64,000 nt of DNA from NCBI RefSeq assembly GCF_025150085.1, contig NZ_CP102280.1:573001-637000 (forward strand). The letters are read 5' to 3'. Below, piece after piece: positions 17,024 to 26,813 of this stretch. The stretch is from Dorea longicatena. GTDB taxonomy: Bacteria; Bacillota; Clostridia; Lachnospirales; Lachnospiraceae. Both the position numbers and the translations under genes were made by a program. A model generated the notes under the pieces. It did not search any database and had not been told where the DNA came from. It was given only the letters and a program-made list of their open reading frames with translations. The stretch's first letter is position 1. Each line of letters begins with the position of its first letter.

Positions 17024-18511
17024 ATGAGAAAGAGTGGAATGTTAATGCCGGTCTCTGCACTTCCGGGGGCATATGGAATCGGATGTTTTTCAAAAGAAGC
17101 GTATGAATTTGTAGATATATTAAAAGAAGCAGGACAGAAATTGTGGCAGATCCTGCCGCTTGGACAGACGGGATACGGCGATTCACCGTATCAGTCTTTT
17201 TCAACATTTGCGGGGAACCCGTATTTTATCGATCTGGAGACGTTGATCGAGGATGAACTTCTGACGAAAGAAGAGTGTGACCAGGCAGATTTCGGAGAGA
17301 ATGAAGAAGAAATCGATTATGAAAAAATATATAATGCAAGATTTAAAGTATTAAAGCTTGCATATGCAAGAGCCAAAAAGAACGGATTGATGGAAAGTAA
17401 GGCATACCGTACTTATCTGGAAGAAGAAAAAGCATGGCTTGCGGATTATGCATTGTATATGGCAGTGAAAGATTCATTTGACGGAAAAAGCTGGGATCAG
17501 TGGGAGGAAGACATCAGGCTGCGTAAGCCGGAAGCAATTGCGGCATATCAGGAACAATTAAGTGCAGAGATTGATTTTTATGAATTTCTGCAGTATCTGT
17601 TCGCCGGACAGTGGGCCGGACTGAAAACATATGCCAATGAACAAGGCATTGAGATTATCGGGGATATCCCGATCTATGTAGCATTTGACAGTGCAGATAC
17701 CTGGGCGAATCCGAAGCTGTTCCAGTTAGATGAAGAGAATCTGCCGGTTGCGGTAGCGGGATGTCCGCCGGATGCATTTTCGGCAACCGGGCAGCTGTGG
17801 GGGAATCCATTGTATGCATGGGATTACCATAAGAAGACAGGCTATGACTGGTGGATGAAGCGGGTGGCCTGCTGCTTTAAATTGTATGACATCATCCGTA
17901 TCGACCATTTCCGTGGGTTTGATGAATATTATGCAATCCCGTATGGAGATGAGACGGCAGAGAATGGTGAATGGATGCCGGGACCGGGCATGGATCTGTT
18001 CCTTAAGATGAAGGAAACATTAGGTGACCTTCCGATCATTGCGGAAGATCTGGGATTCCTGACGGATACGGTGAGACAATTGTTAAAAGACAGTGGTTAT
18101 CCGGGAATGAAAGTACTGGAATTCGCATTTGTGGCAGGAGAGGACAGTGATTATCTTCCACATAATTATGATAAAAACTGTGTAGTCTATACAGGAACCC
18201 ACGATAACGATACCCTTCAGGGATGGTATCAGACACTTTCCGAAGAAGATAAAGAGATGACAAAGGAATATCTGAATAATCCATACACTCCGGATGAAGA
18301 AGTGCACTGGGATTTCATAAGTCTGGCGATGAGAAGTGTGGCAGATACGTGTATCATTCCGGTGCAGGATTATCTGGGACTTGGCAATAAGGCAAGAATT
18401 AATATGCCGTCTACACTCGGCGGTAACTGGATGTGGAGAATGAAAAAAGGCGCATTTACAGATGAACTGATCAAGAAGATCAGAAAAACGACAGAAGTCT
18501 GCGCAAGATAA
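17024..18511 (+). CDS. malQ: 4-alpha-glucanotransferase (amylomaltase)
   Basis: A 495-residue GH77 enzyme that moves glucan chains between maltodextrins and releases glucose, in the cytosol. Seen: MPVSALPGAYGIGCFSKEAY at the start, LPLGQTGYGDSPYQSFSTFAGN, GDIPIYVAFDSADTW, the catalytic region IRIDHFRGFDEYYAIP (Asp nucleophile), AEDLGFLT (acid/base Glu) and THDNDT. Length is normal. GAGGAAGG precedes the ATG. A terminator follows, so it is its own unit, though it lies next to sugar ABC genes that could import oligosaccharides. Confidence 0.95.
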   Translation: MRKSGMLMPVSALPGAYGIGCFSKEAYEFVDILKEAGQKLWQILPLGQTGYGDSPYQSFSTFAGNPYFIDLETLIEDELLTKEECDQADFGENEEEIDYEKIYNARFKVLKLAYARAKKNGLMESKAYRTYLEEEKAWLADYALYMAVKDSFDGKSWDQWEEDIRLRKPEAIAAYQEQLSAEIDFYEFLQYLFAGQWAGLKTYANEQGIEIIGDIPIYVAFDSADTWANPKLFQLDEENLPVAVAGCPPDAFSATGQLWGNPLYAWDYHKKTGYDWWMKRVACCFKLYDIIRIDHFRGFDEYYAIPYGDETAENGEWMPGPGMDLFLKMKETLGDLPIIAEDLGFLTDTVRQLLKDSGYPGMKVLEFAFVAGEDSDYLPHNYDKNCVVYTGTHDNDTLQGWYQTLSEEDKEMTKEYLNNPYTPDEEVHWDFISLAMRSVADTCIIPVQDYLGLGNKARINMPSTLGGNWMWRMKKGAFTDELIKKIRKTTEVCAR

Positions 18512-18531
18512 ACATAACAGGAAACAAAAAG

Positions 18532-18600
18532 AAAACACAATATTCAAACGAAGGATTCACTGAGAAGGGAATGGAAACGTTTTGGATATTGTGTTTTTCT
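18532..18600 (+). terminator. Terminator after malQ
   Basis: AAAACACAATAT (18532-18543) pairs with ATATTGTGTTTT (18586-18597), with an inner AACG/CGTT pairing, followed by T residues. Confidence 0.8.
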
Positions 18601-18634
18601 TTTTGTTTTGTATATGCCAAAACTTCTGATTTTT

Positions 18635-18696
18635 CATAAAAGTATAATTTTTGACATAAAATGTATGATTTTTTGCATAACAGATATGATTTTTGG
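18635..18696 (+). repeat. Three tandem 20-21 bp direct repeats before the YesN gene
   Basis: Copies at 18635-18654, 18655-18675 and 18676-18696, each of the form CATAA-x-A-x-x-TATxATTTTT(T)G. The period of two helix turns places all copies on one face of the DNA about 80 bp before the response-regulator start. They could be AraC-type binding sites for that regulator, or a curved AT-rich element. Confidence 0.65.
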
Positions 18697-18774
18697 TAAA
18701 GAAAAAGTATAAAAAATTATAGAATGAGACTGTAATATGTTAAGATGGTATTAATAAAAGGTATGAGGTGTACT

Positions 18775-20367
18775 ATGGGGTTGTTAAAACTGGTGATCGT
18801 AGATGATGAGCCGATCCTGCTGGAGGGTCTGGTAAAGACGTATGACTGGAACGGTATGGGATATGAGGTGGTTGGTTTTGCGCAGAGCGGAGAGCAGGCG
18901 TTAAAGGTAATACGTGAAAAAAAACCACACGTAGTGCTGACAGACATCAGGATGAAACAGATTTCCGGACTTATGGTAATGGAAGAAATCAAGAAAGAGA
19001 ACCCGGAATGTCAGTTCGTGGTATTAAGTGCATACAGGGATTTTGAATATGCGAAGAAGGCATGTGATCTGGGGGCATTCGCATATCTTCTGAAGCCGAT
19101 TGAAGATGAAAAATTACAGGCGACGATGACAGATGTCGGTAAAATCTGTGAAGATCAGATCAGAAATGAGGAAAAGTATGACCGCTGGGAGAGACTTCTG
19201 AAAAAGGACGGAGATGGATTTTTGCAGGTTGTCGTGCAAAAATATGTCCAGAACCGGCTGCCGGAAGAAAAAGTAGATGAAGTCTTCCATACGCTGCAGG
19301 ATGTCATGAAGGAAGGAGACCGGTTTATTACAGTATATGCAGATCTTGATCTGGCCTATAAGATTACCAATGAACTGGAATATGAAGCCTCGAGATTTTC
19401 CATGGTCAGAATGATTGAAGAAAAGATCGCAGAGAGATTCACATACTGGAAATTCGAAAGTGAAGAAGGACATCGTACATTTATTGTAAAGACGCAGGAG
19501 AACACAGCGGTACATGAGCTGAAAGAACTACTGGAAGAGGTAAAAAAAGAAGAGAACAGCCCGGTTATTGCAGCAATATCCAAACCATATAAAGGGATCC
19601 GCGGAATCAGAAGAAGTTTCGAAGAAGCGCAGAGATTGTTCGCTGTTACAAATGCATCCGGAGCGGGAGTATTTACAATCCCGGAGACTGTTGAAGAAAA
19701 AGAGGAAAGCCCATATCCGGCGGAGGCAGAGATGATGGTGGTCAACAGCGTGCGGAAGAACGACGCCGTACAGTTAAAGCAGGCATTTGTACATTTTATT
19801 TACCAACTGCCACACAGAGAAGAACTGCAATGCCAGTATATGCACAAGATCATGGTAAAGACAGAATTCATGTTAAAAGACAGTTACGGGATGGACGAAT
19901 CACTGAATCAGCAATTTGAAAATTATTATTCGAATATGAGAAACTTAAAGGCGGCAAAAGCAGTGGATGTCTGTTACAAGATTCTGGGAACTGCTATTGA
20001 AAAAAGACTGGAAAATGCAGAAAAGAAAGAGAATAAGGGATCAAAAGAATACATTGCAGCGGCTGTGGCATATATAGATGAACATCTGGATAATGAAGAT
20101 CTTTCGATTGTATCAGTGGCGACACATGTATATCTGAATCCGGTATATTTTGGACGGGTATTCAAGAATACCTTTCATATGACATTCAAACAATATCTGC
20201 TGCAGCGTAGAATGGAGCTGGCAAAGAGACTGCTGGAAGACGGAAGAACCAGCATCGGTAATATCTGCGAGCAGGTCGGAATCAGTAATCCATCCTATTT
20301 TTCGCATTTGTTTAAAGAATATACAGGACAGCTTCCGAGAGATTACAAAAGGGAATATGAAGTATGA
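18775..20367 (+). CDS. YesN-type response regulator with AraC DNA-binding domain
   Basis: A 530-residue cytosolic regulator. The receiver domain (about 1-120) has VDDEP, the phospho-acceptor Asp in VLTDIRMKQISG (about residue 55), SAYRDFEYA and the Lys of LLKPIED. A long middle region is followed by a C-terminal AraC double helix-turn-helix (about 430-530) with DEDLSIVSVATHVYLNPVY-type and GISNPSYFSHLFKEYTG features; the first of these reads DNEDLSIV here. The start at 18775 follows GAGGTG; an ATG at 18745 lacks a site. The kinase gene overlaps by 4 bp (ATGA). It should switch on the sugar-uptake genes behind it and possibly itself. Confidence 0.93.
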   Translation: MGLLKLVIVDDEPILLEGLVKTYDWNGMGYEVVGFAQSGEQALKVIREKKPHVVLTDIRMKQISGLMVMEEIKKENPECQFVVLSAYRDFEYAKKACDLGAFAYLLKPIEDEKLQATMTDVGKICEDQIRNEEKYDRWERLLKKDGDGFLQVVVQKYVQNRLPEEKVDEVFHTLQDVMKEGDRFITVYADLDLAYKITNELEYEASRFSMVRMIEEKIAERFTYWKFESEEGHRTFIVKTQENTAVHELKELLEEVKKEENSPVIAAISKPYKGIRGIRRSFEEAQRLFAVTNASGAGVFTIPETVEEKEESPYPAEAEMMVVNSVRKNDAVQLKQAFVHFIYQLPHREELQCQYMHKIMVKTEFMLKDSYGMDESLNQQFENYYSNMRNLKAAKAVDVCYKILGTAIEKRLENAEKKENKGSKEYIAAAVAYIDEHLDNEDLSIVSVATHVYLNPVYFGRVFKNTFHMTFKQYLLQRRMELAKRLLEDGRTSIGNICEQVGISNPSYFSHLFKEYTGQLPRDYKREYEV

Positions 20368-22142
20368 AAAAAAGTAAAATGTCAGGAATCCAGAAAAAGT
20401 ATCTGAAGTATATGTGTACGCTTCTGATACTGGCACTGGTTCTTTCAAGCATCTGTGTATGGACTTATGTCAGACGGAATATGACAGATGTGATTGTGGA
20501 TAAGTATGAATTCATGAATGAAAAGATGGGGATAGCCCTGGATAATCTCTACCGGAAGACGGATGCCGTGACAGCAGAGATCATCTTGGAAAATGATGTG
20601 CAGAAGAGTCTGAGGAATAAAGAACTGCAGGAAGTAGAGAAGAATGCACTGAGCAAATATTTTGCATATATAGATCTGAATCATGTCGCTGATTACTGCT
20701 ACATTGATAATAAAAGAAATGTTTACGAAAAATCCTATTCCCAGATTGGTTATTCGGATTTTCAAAGCAGCGGTCTGCGTGAGAAAATGGGGGATGAATA
20801 TGCGAAGACGCAGTGGATATGGACCCGGGATTACCTGTTTGGTACGGGGGACGAAGCTTTGTTTATCGGAAGATATGTGAACAGTATGGATTACGCACAT
20901 GAACCTGGAATCGTGTATCTGAAGATGAATCAACAGTTTCTGGAAAGTGTTATGGATAAAGACAGGAAGATTGCAAAAGATGTTGCAGTGGGAATCATAA
21001 GTCCGGAAGGAAAGACTTGCATCCGGCAGGAACCGGAAGATCTCAGTATCGAAAAAAGGACAATGAAGAAGATTACGGAACTGACCAGAACGAAAAAATC
21101 CGGTGTGATCGTGCGGGGAAAAAAGATAGAAGGCGGGATTTTACAGGCATACCGGCAGGAAGAGACAGGGATGGTGATCTTTACACTGGTGCCGGATATG
21201 GTATTGAATCAGGGAATGACGCAGATATTGATCGTATTACTCACTATCTATGCGGTGATCGCAGTGCTGGCGTTTGTATTAAGTCTTTATGCATCACAGA
21301 CATTTACCCGGCCGATCAGACAGATCAGTGATGCCATGACAAGTTTTGATGGAAATGATTTTACACATACCATTCAGATCCATACGGACACAGAACTGGA
21401 TAAGATCGGGCATGCCTATAACGAGATGTTAAAGAATATCGAAGAGTTCCAGAACGAGGTCAAGAATCAGCAGAAAGAACTAAGAATCAGTGAGATGAAT
21501 ACGCTGATCAGCCAGATCAATCCGCATTTTCTCTATAATACCCTGGATACCATCTATATGCTGGCGCGGATCAACGGGGAAGAGAAGACGATGAAGATGA
21601 TACAGGCACTGTCAAAGTATCTGCGTCTGTCACTGAGCAAAGGACGTGAGATTGTGACAGTAGAAGACGAGCTGGAAAATGTAAAAAGTTATATGGAGAT
21701 CCAGCAGATCCGCAATGAGAATCTGTTCCGTTATGAGATCGAATGTGCAGAAGAACTGAAAACAAGGTGGATATTAAAGCTGATCTTACAGCCAATTGTG
21801 GAAAATGCAGTCAAATATGGATTTTGTGATATCTTCGAAGGCGGTCTGATAAGGATCAGTGTCACTGAACAGGCAGGACAGCTTACATTCAGTGTCTATA
21901 ATAACGGAACTCCGATGGAAGAGCAGATGGCGGAGAAGTTAAACGGACTGTCAGAGATACCGGTGTCAAAAATGAAAGACAGTTTTGAAGACAAAAAACA
22001 TGGTTATGGTGTGATAAATATTATTACGCGACTGCGGTTAAAGTATGGGGAGGATGTGAGATTTTTCTATGAATCGGATACAAATGGAACCGTCTGTGTT
22101 ATCCAGATCCCGGATGACGGGAAAGAAAACAGTGAACAGTAG
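20364..22142 (+). CDS. YesM-type sensor histidine kinase
   Basis: A 592-residue membrane kinase. There is one N-terminal helix (about 15-37), an extracellular sensor domain of about 240 residues, a second helix near 285-310, a HAMP linker, then the His_kinase box with the phospho-acceptor His in SQINPHFLYNTLDTIYML. A HATPase domain follows, with QPIVENAVKYGF (N box) and KHGYGVINI (G box). Together with the YesN regulator it forms the two-component pair typical of sugar-responsive Firmicutes loci. Its end overlaps the start of a solute-binding lipoprotein by about 29 bp, which hints that the lipoprotein feeds into sensing. Confidence 0.93.
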   Translation: MKKSKMSGIQKKYLKYMCTLLILALVLSSICVWTYVRRNMTDVIVDKYEFMNEKMGIALDNLYRKTDAVTAEIILENDVQKSLRNKELQEVEKNALSKYFAYIDLNHVADYCYIDNKRNVYEKSYSQIGYSDFQSSGLREKMGDEYAKTQWIWTRDYLFGTGDEALFIGRYVNSMDYAHEPGIVYLKMNQQFLESVMDKDRKIAKDVAVGIISPEGKTCIRQEPEDLSIEKRTMKKITELTRTKKSGVIVRGKKIEGGILQAYRQEETGMVIFTLVPDMVLNQGMTQILIVLLTIYAVIAVLAFVLSLYASQTFTRPIRQISDAMTSFDGNDFTHTIQIHTDTELDKIGHAYNEMLKNIEEFQNEVKNQQKELRISEMNTLISQINPHFLYNTLDTIYMLARINGEEKTMKMIQALSKYLRLSLSKGREIVTVEDELENVKSYMEIQQIRNENLFRYEIECAEELKTRWILKLILQPIVENAVKYGFCDIFEGGLIRISVTEQAGQLTFSVYNNGTPMEEQMAEKLNGLSEIPVSKMKDSFEDKKHGYGVINIITRLRLKYGEDVRFFYESDTNGTVCVIQIPDDGKENSEQ

Positions 22143-23412
22143 ACGGATTATGGCAGCAGTGATGGTGATCGTCATGCTGGCAGCACTGACCGGCTGTGTG
22201 GGAAAAGAGGATACACAGACCAGAAAAAAGAATAAAGTAGTAGAGATCCCAATGATCCTTACCGTAGATTCCAGTACCGGTAATAAGAATGAAGAGGAAG
22301 TGGTGGAGCGGTTCAACAGGGCATACAAAGGGAAGTATCATATAGATGTGGACTGGGTGATGGAGACAGAGGAAGAATACCGGAAGAATCTGAAACGTAT
22401 GAATGTGACAGATGAATTACCGGCTATTATCACTGATCTGCGTATGCTTCCGTCTTTCTATCAGATGATGATCAAGAAAGGCAGGATTGAGGACCTGACA
22501 CCTTACATTAACGAAGATCAGGAATGGAAAGATATGATCGAACCGTCAGTAATGGAATCGGTCCGGGAAGAGGATGGAAAGATTTATCTGGGTCCGGTCA
22601 GCACGGCGGCATTCGCCTGTTCAGGGGTTTTCTGGAACCGGGAGTTATTTGAACAGGCAGGAATCAGCAGATTTCCTGAGACATGGGAAGAGTTCTGGAA
22701 ATGTTGTGAGAAACTGAAAGCAGCAGGGATCACGCCGCTTGCCCTGCATACGGAAGGGACGGCATGGGCCGCAATGCTGCTTGCAACAGCAGAAGTAGCA
22801 GGAAGTGAAGAAGGTGCGGCATTCATGAAGCAATTATATCCGGATACCTATCAGAATGAACCGGGGCTGGAGATAGCCGGTACATTAAAAAAATTATTCC
22901 AATATACGACCCAGGATGCATTACATAATGATTTTGACGTAGCTTATGATAATTTCGTGGCAGGAAATGCAGCGATGATACCTAATGGTTACTGGATGAT
23001 TGATAAGATTCCGGAGGAAATGCAGAAAAAAGTATGTTTTTCTACATTTCCTGAAAATAAACTGATAGGCTCACCGGAGACATTCGGCTGGGCAGTTGTA
23101 TCAACTTATAGTGAAAAGGTGAAAAAAGGAGCAGTTGAGTTCCTCAAATTCAGAACGAAATTGAATAAAGAACAGAAAGAAGAATTGCTGAACAGCAGGA
23201 CAAGACAGGAAGGGACGCTGTTGGATGATTATCTGAAGGCTTATACGGGAAATCCACAGATCGTACCGAATTATCAGGTGAAGTGGAATTCACTGCTGCA
23301 GGAGAATGTACTGGGAGAATGTCTGGCGGAACTGGTACAGGGAAAGATAACGGAGCAGGAATTCACGCAGGCAGAAGACGAAAGCATCCGGCAGTTTGAA
23401 GAAGAACAATAG
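22114..23412 (+). CDS. Solute-binding lipoprotein encoded directly after the kinase
   Basis: A 432-residue family 1 extracellular solute-binding protein. From the ATG at 22114 the signal peptide reads MTGKKTVNSRRIMAAVMVIV then MLAALTGC, a lipobox with Cys at residue 28. The mature part has the PBP pattern (NREL...FPETWEEFWKCCEKLKAAGITPLAL). No strong ribosome site precedes this ATG, so translation is probably coupled to the kinase whose 3' end it overlaps. A start at 22069 would also be in frame but lengthens the tail before the signal. It lacks its own permeases next door and may be a ligand-presenting partner of YesM, or a second receptor for the permeases at 24964-26645. Confidence 0.85.
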   Translation: MTGKKTVNSRRIMAAVMVIVMLAALTGCVGKEDTQTRKKNKVVEIPMILTVDSSTGNKNEEEVVERFNRAYKGKYHIDVDWVMETEEEYRKNLKRMNVTDELPAIITDLRMLPSFYQMMIKKGRIEDLTPYINEDQEWKDMIEPSVMESVREEDGKIYLGPVSTAAFACSGVFWNRELFEQAGISRFPETWEEFWKCCEKLKAAGITPLALHTEGTAWAAMLLATAEVAGSEEGAAFMKQLYPDTYQNEPGLEIAGTLKKLFQYTTQDALHNDFDVAYDNFVAGNAAMIPNGYWMIDKIPEEMQKKVCFSTFPENKLIGSPETFGWAVVSTYSEKVKKGAVEFLKFRTKLNKEQKEELLNSRTRQEGTLLDDYLKAYTGNPQIVPNYQVKWNSLLQENVLGECLAELVQGKITEQEFTQAEDESIRQFEEEQ

Positions 23413-23530
23413 ATATGTTTTTTTGTATATCAGGTTGTTTTATTGATACAGGGTTTGAGCGCATTTCTGTTAATATAATGACAACAAGAGAAACGAAGGT
23501 TTCAAAAAAGAAAGGCGAGGGAAATGAATT

Positions 23531-24829
23531 ATGAAAATGCGTAAAGTTGTATCAGCAATGCTGGTAGCAGCCATGGCAACAGGAATGGTTGCAGGATGTG
23601 GAAGCTCTTCTGACAGCAAGTCAGACAAGAAAGATGCAAAAGGAAAAGTATACTACTTAAACTTCAAACCAGAACAGGATGAGCAGTGGCAGGATCTGGC
23701 AAAAGAGTATACAAAAGAAACAGGAGTGGATGTAACAGTACTTACAGCAGCATCCGGAGAATACGAAAAGACATTAAAATCTGAGATGGCTAAGAGCAAT
23801 GCCCCGACACTGTTCCAGGTAAACGGACCGGTTGGACTTGCAAGCTGGAAAGATTACTGCTACGATCTGAAAGATTCTGATGTTGCAAAACAGCTGACAA
23901 GTGATGATTTCGCACTGATGGACGGCGACAAGATGTCAGGAATCGCATACGTAATAGAAAGCTACGGAATCATTTACAACAAAGAACTGTTAAAGAAAGC
24001 AGGATACTCAGCTGATGATATCACTAACTTTGACAGCTTCAAGAAAGTTGTAGAAGATATCACAGCAAATAAGGACAAACTTGGATTCTCAGCATTTACA
24101 TCCGCTGGTATGGACGGATCATCTGACTGGAGATTCAAAACTCATCTGGCAAACCTTCCAATCTACTATGAATACAAAGATGAAGGAATCGATAACACAG
24201 ATGCTATCAAAGGAACATACCTTGATAACTACCGTCAGATCTGGGATCTCTACATCAACAACGCTACCTGCAAACCAACAGAACTTTCTACAAAGACAGC
24301 TGACGATGCAACAGCAGATTTCGTAACAGGTGATGCAGTCTTCTACCAGAATGGTACATGGGAATATAACAACATCAAAGACGTCGGAGATGACAATCTT
24401 GGAATCCTTCCAATCTACATCGGTGTAGAAGGCGAAGAAGATCAGGGAATCTGTACAGGTACAGAGAACTACTGGTGTGTAAACTCCAAAGCATCTGAAG
24501 ACGACATTCAGGCAACACTTGATTTCATGAACTGGTGTGTAACATCTGATGATGGTGTAAAGGCAATGTGCAAAGACATGGGATTCACAATTCCATTTAA
24601 GAAGAACCTGAAATCAGACAACGTACTTGTTAACGAAGCAAACAAATATACAGAAGACGGAAAGACTCCTGTATCTTGGAACTTCTCAACAATGCCATCA
24701 GAAGAGTGGAAGAACGGAGTGGGTTCTGCACTGACAAGTTACGCAGCAGATCCGACAGATGCAAACTGGGCAAAAGTTACAACAGCATTCGTTGACGGAT
24801 GGGCAAAAGAAGCTGCAGCAGCAAAATAA
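23531..24829 (+). CDS. Sugar ABC transporter substrate-binding lipoprotein
   Basis: A 432-residue family 1 binding protein. The signal peptide is MKMRKVVSAMLVAAMATGMV followed by AGCGSSS, so Cys23 is lipidated. A Ser/Lys/Asp-rich tether leads into the mature domain with IAYVIESYGIIYNKELLKKAG and DAVFYQNGTWEY, as in oligosaccharide receptors (MsmE/MalE type). GAAAGGCGAGGG lies before the ATG. Codon use is more biased than in the regulators upstream, in line with high expression. It precedes two permease genes, with a hairpin between that could lower expression of the latter. The sugar is unknown. Confidence 0.93.
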   Translation: MKMRKVVSAMLVAAMATGMVAGCGSSSDSKSDKKDAKGKVYYLNFKPEQDEQWQDLAKEYTKETGVDVTVLTAASGEYEKTLKSEMAKSNAPTLFQVNGPVGLASWKDYCYDLKDSDVAKQLTSDDFALMDGDKMSGIAYVIESYGIIYNKELLKKAGYSADDITNFDSFKKVVEDITANKDKLGFSAFTSAGMDGSSDWRFKTHLANLPIYYEYKDEGIDNTDAIKGTYLDNYRQIWDLYINNATCKPTELSTKTADDATADFVTGDAVFYQNGTWEYNNIKDVGDDNLGILPIYIGVEGEEDQGICTGTENYWCVNSKASEDDIQATLDFMNWCVTSDDGVKAMCKDMGFTIPFKKNLKSDNVLVNEANKYTEDGKTPVSWNFSTMPSEEWKNGVGSALTSYAADPTDANWAKVTTAFVDGWAKEAAAAK

Positions 24830-24870
24830 AAATAAAAATGTAACAATCAAAATAGTTATATGAAGTGAGT

Positions 24871-24906
24871 AGTGGCGGGCGGTTGCAAGAAACACCCGCC
24901 GCTTTT
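24871..24906 (+). terminator. Partial terminator/mRNA-stabilising hairpin between binding protein and permeases
   Basis: AGTGGCGGG (24871-24879) pairs with CCCGCCGCT (24895-24903), 15-nt loop, then only four T. Placed between receptor and permease genes, it probably raises the ratio of receptor to permease. Confidence 0.7.
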
Positions 24907-24963
24907 ATGAAAAAGTGCAGGGAAATGAAGCGGAGATTCTCTGCATGGAAGGAGGAATTTATT

Positions 24964-25806
24964 ATGGAAAAATCCATCAAACGTTATATGCCGATTTTCG
25001 TGCTTCCAACGTTTTTTGCATTTATTCTTGGCTTTATCGTTCCTTTTATTATGGGAATCTGGCTTTCATTTTGTAAATTTACAACCGTAACAGACGCGAA
25101 ATTCGTAGGATTTTCAAATTACATAGAAGCACTGAAAGATACGGCATTCCGTCATTCATTCTGGTATACCGTACTGTTCGCGATTGCATCTCTTCTGATC
25201 ATTAACATCATAGCATTTGCACTTGCAATGGCACTGACAAAAGAAATGCATGGAACAAATGTCTTCCGTACGGTCTTCTTCATGCCGAACCTGATCGGTG
25301 GTATCGTACTTGGATATATCTGGCAGCTGATCTTTAACGGAGTTCTTTCCAGATATGGTACCGCACTTGCTCTGAATGAGTGGTATGGCTTCTGGGGACT
25401 GATCATTCTGGTCAGCTGGCAGCAGATCGGTTATATGATGATCATCTATATTGCTGGTCTTCAGTCTATTCCTGGTGATGTCATTGAAGCAGCAGAGATT
25501 GACGGAGCAAATAAGATCCAGACATTATTCAAGGTAACAATCCCGATGATGATGCCATCGATCACGATCTGTATGTTCCTGTCAATTACAAACGGATTCA
25601 AGTTATTCGATCAGAACCTGTCCCTGACAGCCGGTGAACCGTCTAAGATGTCTGAGATGATGGCGCTTAATATCTTCAATACGTTCTACGGACGTACCGG
25701 ATGGGAAGGAGTCGGACAGGCGAAGGCAGTCATCTTCTTTGCAATCGTAGTTGTGATCGGTATGATCCAGTTACGTGCAACACGTTCTAAGGAGGTACAG
25801 CAGTAA
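24964..25806 (+). CDS. Sugar ABC transporter permease (MsmF/MalF-type)
   Basis: A 280-residue inner-membrane permease with six predicted helices and the EAA loop VIEAAEIDGANKIQTLFKVTIP that docks the ATPase. The start at 24964 follows AAGGAGGAATTTATT; the longer frame from 24865 crosses the hairpin and is unlikely. The second permease begins at its stop codon (TAATG). No ATPase gene is in the locus, so a shared MsmK/UgpC-type ATPase encoded elsewhere must energise it, a common setup in Firmicutes. Confidence 0.92.
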   Translation: MEKSIKRYMPIFVLPTFFAFILGFIVPFIMGIWLSFCKFTTVTDAKFVGFSNYIEALKDTAFRHSFWYTVLFAIASLLIINIIAFALAMALTKEMHGTNVFRTVFFMPNLIGGIVLGYIWQLIFNGVLSRYGTALALNEWYGFWGLIILVSWQQIGYMMIIYIAGLQSIPGDVIEAAEIDGANKIQTLFKVTIPMMMPSITICMFLSITNGFKLFDQNLSLTAGEPSKMSEMMALNIFNTFYGRTGWEGVGQAKAVIFFAIVVVIGMIQLRATRSKEVQQ

Positions 25807-26645
25807 TGAAGAAAAAGACAAGTAAATTAAGCTGGTTTGGAACAGGTGCATTTACGATCATCGGTATTGTATATATCATGCCGATCCTGATCGTGCTGAT
25901 CAACTCATTTAAAAATAAAGTATTTATCAACAAAGAACCATTCAAACTCCCGACAAAGCAGACATGGGTAGGAATCGATAACTTCCTGTCCGCAATTGAC
26001 AAATATGAACTGCTGAGTGCAGTCGGCTGGACTGTATTTATCACAGTTGGTTCCGTACTTGTGATCCTTGTATGTACTTCTATGTGTGCATGGTATATTA
26101 CAAGAGTAAACAGTAAGTTTACAAAACTGTTATATTTACTCTGCGTATTTTCCATGGTTGTTCCGTTCCAGATGGTTATGTTCACCTTATCGCTGGTAGC
26201 TGACCGTACCGGTCTTCGTACACCTTGGGGAATCATCATCATTTACCTCGGATTTGGTGCAGGTCTTGCAGTATTCATGTTCTGCGGATTTGTAAAATCT
26301 ATTCCACTGGAAATTGAAGAAGCAGCAATGATCGACGGATGTACACCACTTCGAACCTTTTTCTCTGTTGTACTTCCGATCATGAAGCCGACATACATTT
26401 CCGTAGGAATCCTGGAGACGATGTGGATCTGGAACGACTTCCTGCTTCCATACCTGGTACTGGATCTGAATAAGTATAAGACAATCTCAATTGCGATCCA
26501 GTATATGAAGGGAAGTTATGGACGTGTAGATATGGGTGCTGTTATGGCAGCGCTGATCCTTGCGGTAATTCCGGTAGTTATCTTCTATCTGGCTTGTCAG
26601 AAGCATATTATCAAAGGTGTTGCAGCCGGAGCTGTAAAAGGTTAA
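25806..26645 (+). CDS. Sugar ABC transporter permease (MsmG/MalG-type)
   Basis: A 279-residue permease, partner of the preceding one. It has six predicted helices and the EAA motif EIEEAAMIDGCTPLRTFFSVVLP, and starts MKKKTSKLSWFGTG. The ATG shares its A with the TAA stop of the upstream gene, so the two are translationally coupled. A terminator at 26659-26698 closes the operon. Confidence 0.92.
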   Translation: MKKKTSKLSWFGTGAFTIIGIVYIMPILIVLINSFKNKVFINKEPFKLPTKQTWVGIDNFLSAIDKYELLSAVGWTVFITVGSVLVILVCTSMCAWYITRVNSKFTKLLYLLCVFSMVVPFQMVMFTLSLVADRTGLRTPWGIIIIYLGFGAGLAVFMFCGFVKSIPLEIEEAAMIDGCTPLRTFFSVVLPIMKPTYISVGILETMWIWNDFLLPYLVLDLNKYKTISIAIQYMKGSYGRVDMGAVMAALILAVIPVVIFYLACQKHIIKGVAAGAVKG

Positions 26646-26658
26646 TAAGATAAGAACA

Positions 26659-26698
26659 AAAAAGAGATTTGGCATTTGGATATGTCAGATCTCTTTTT
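26659..26698 (+). terminator. Terminator of the YesNM-ABC operon
   Basis: AAAAAGAGAT (26659-26668) pairs with ATCTCTTTTT (26689-26698), 20-nt loop, with the T run inside the right arm. Confidence 0.85.
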
Positions 26699-26813
26699 GA
26701 ATATGTAAAAGTATATAAAAAAAGTTGACAGCGGTGGAGAAGGAAGATATCACTTGACATTTTTCACTTATTTTTTAAAATATAGTGAGAGATGAAGAGG
26801 AGTAGTTTTTATT

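Noticed and set aside
23432..23480. A CcpA (cre) site before the sugar receptor gene
   Set aside because: Only the central GCGC matches; the outer bases do not fit the consensus well enough.
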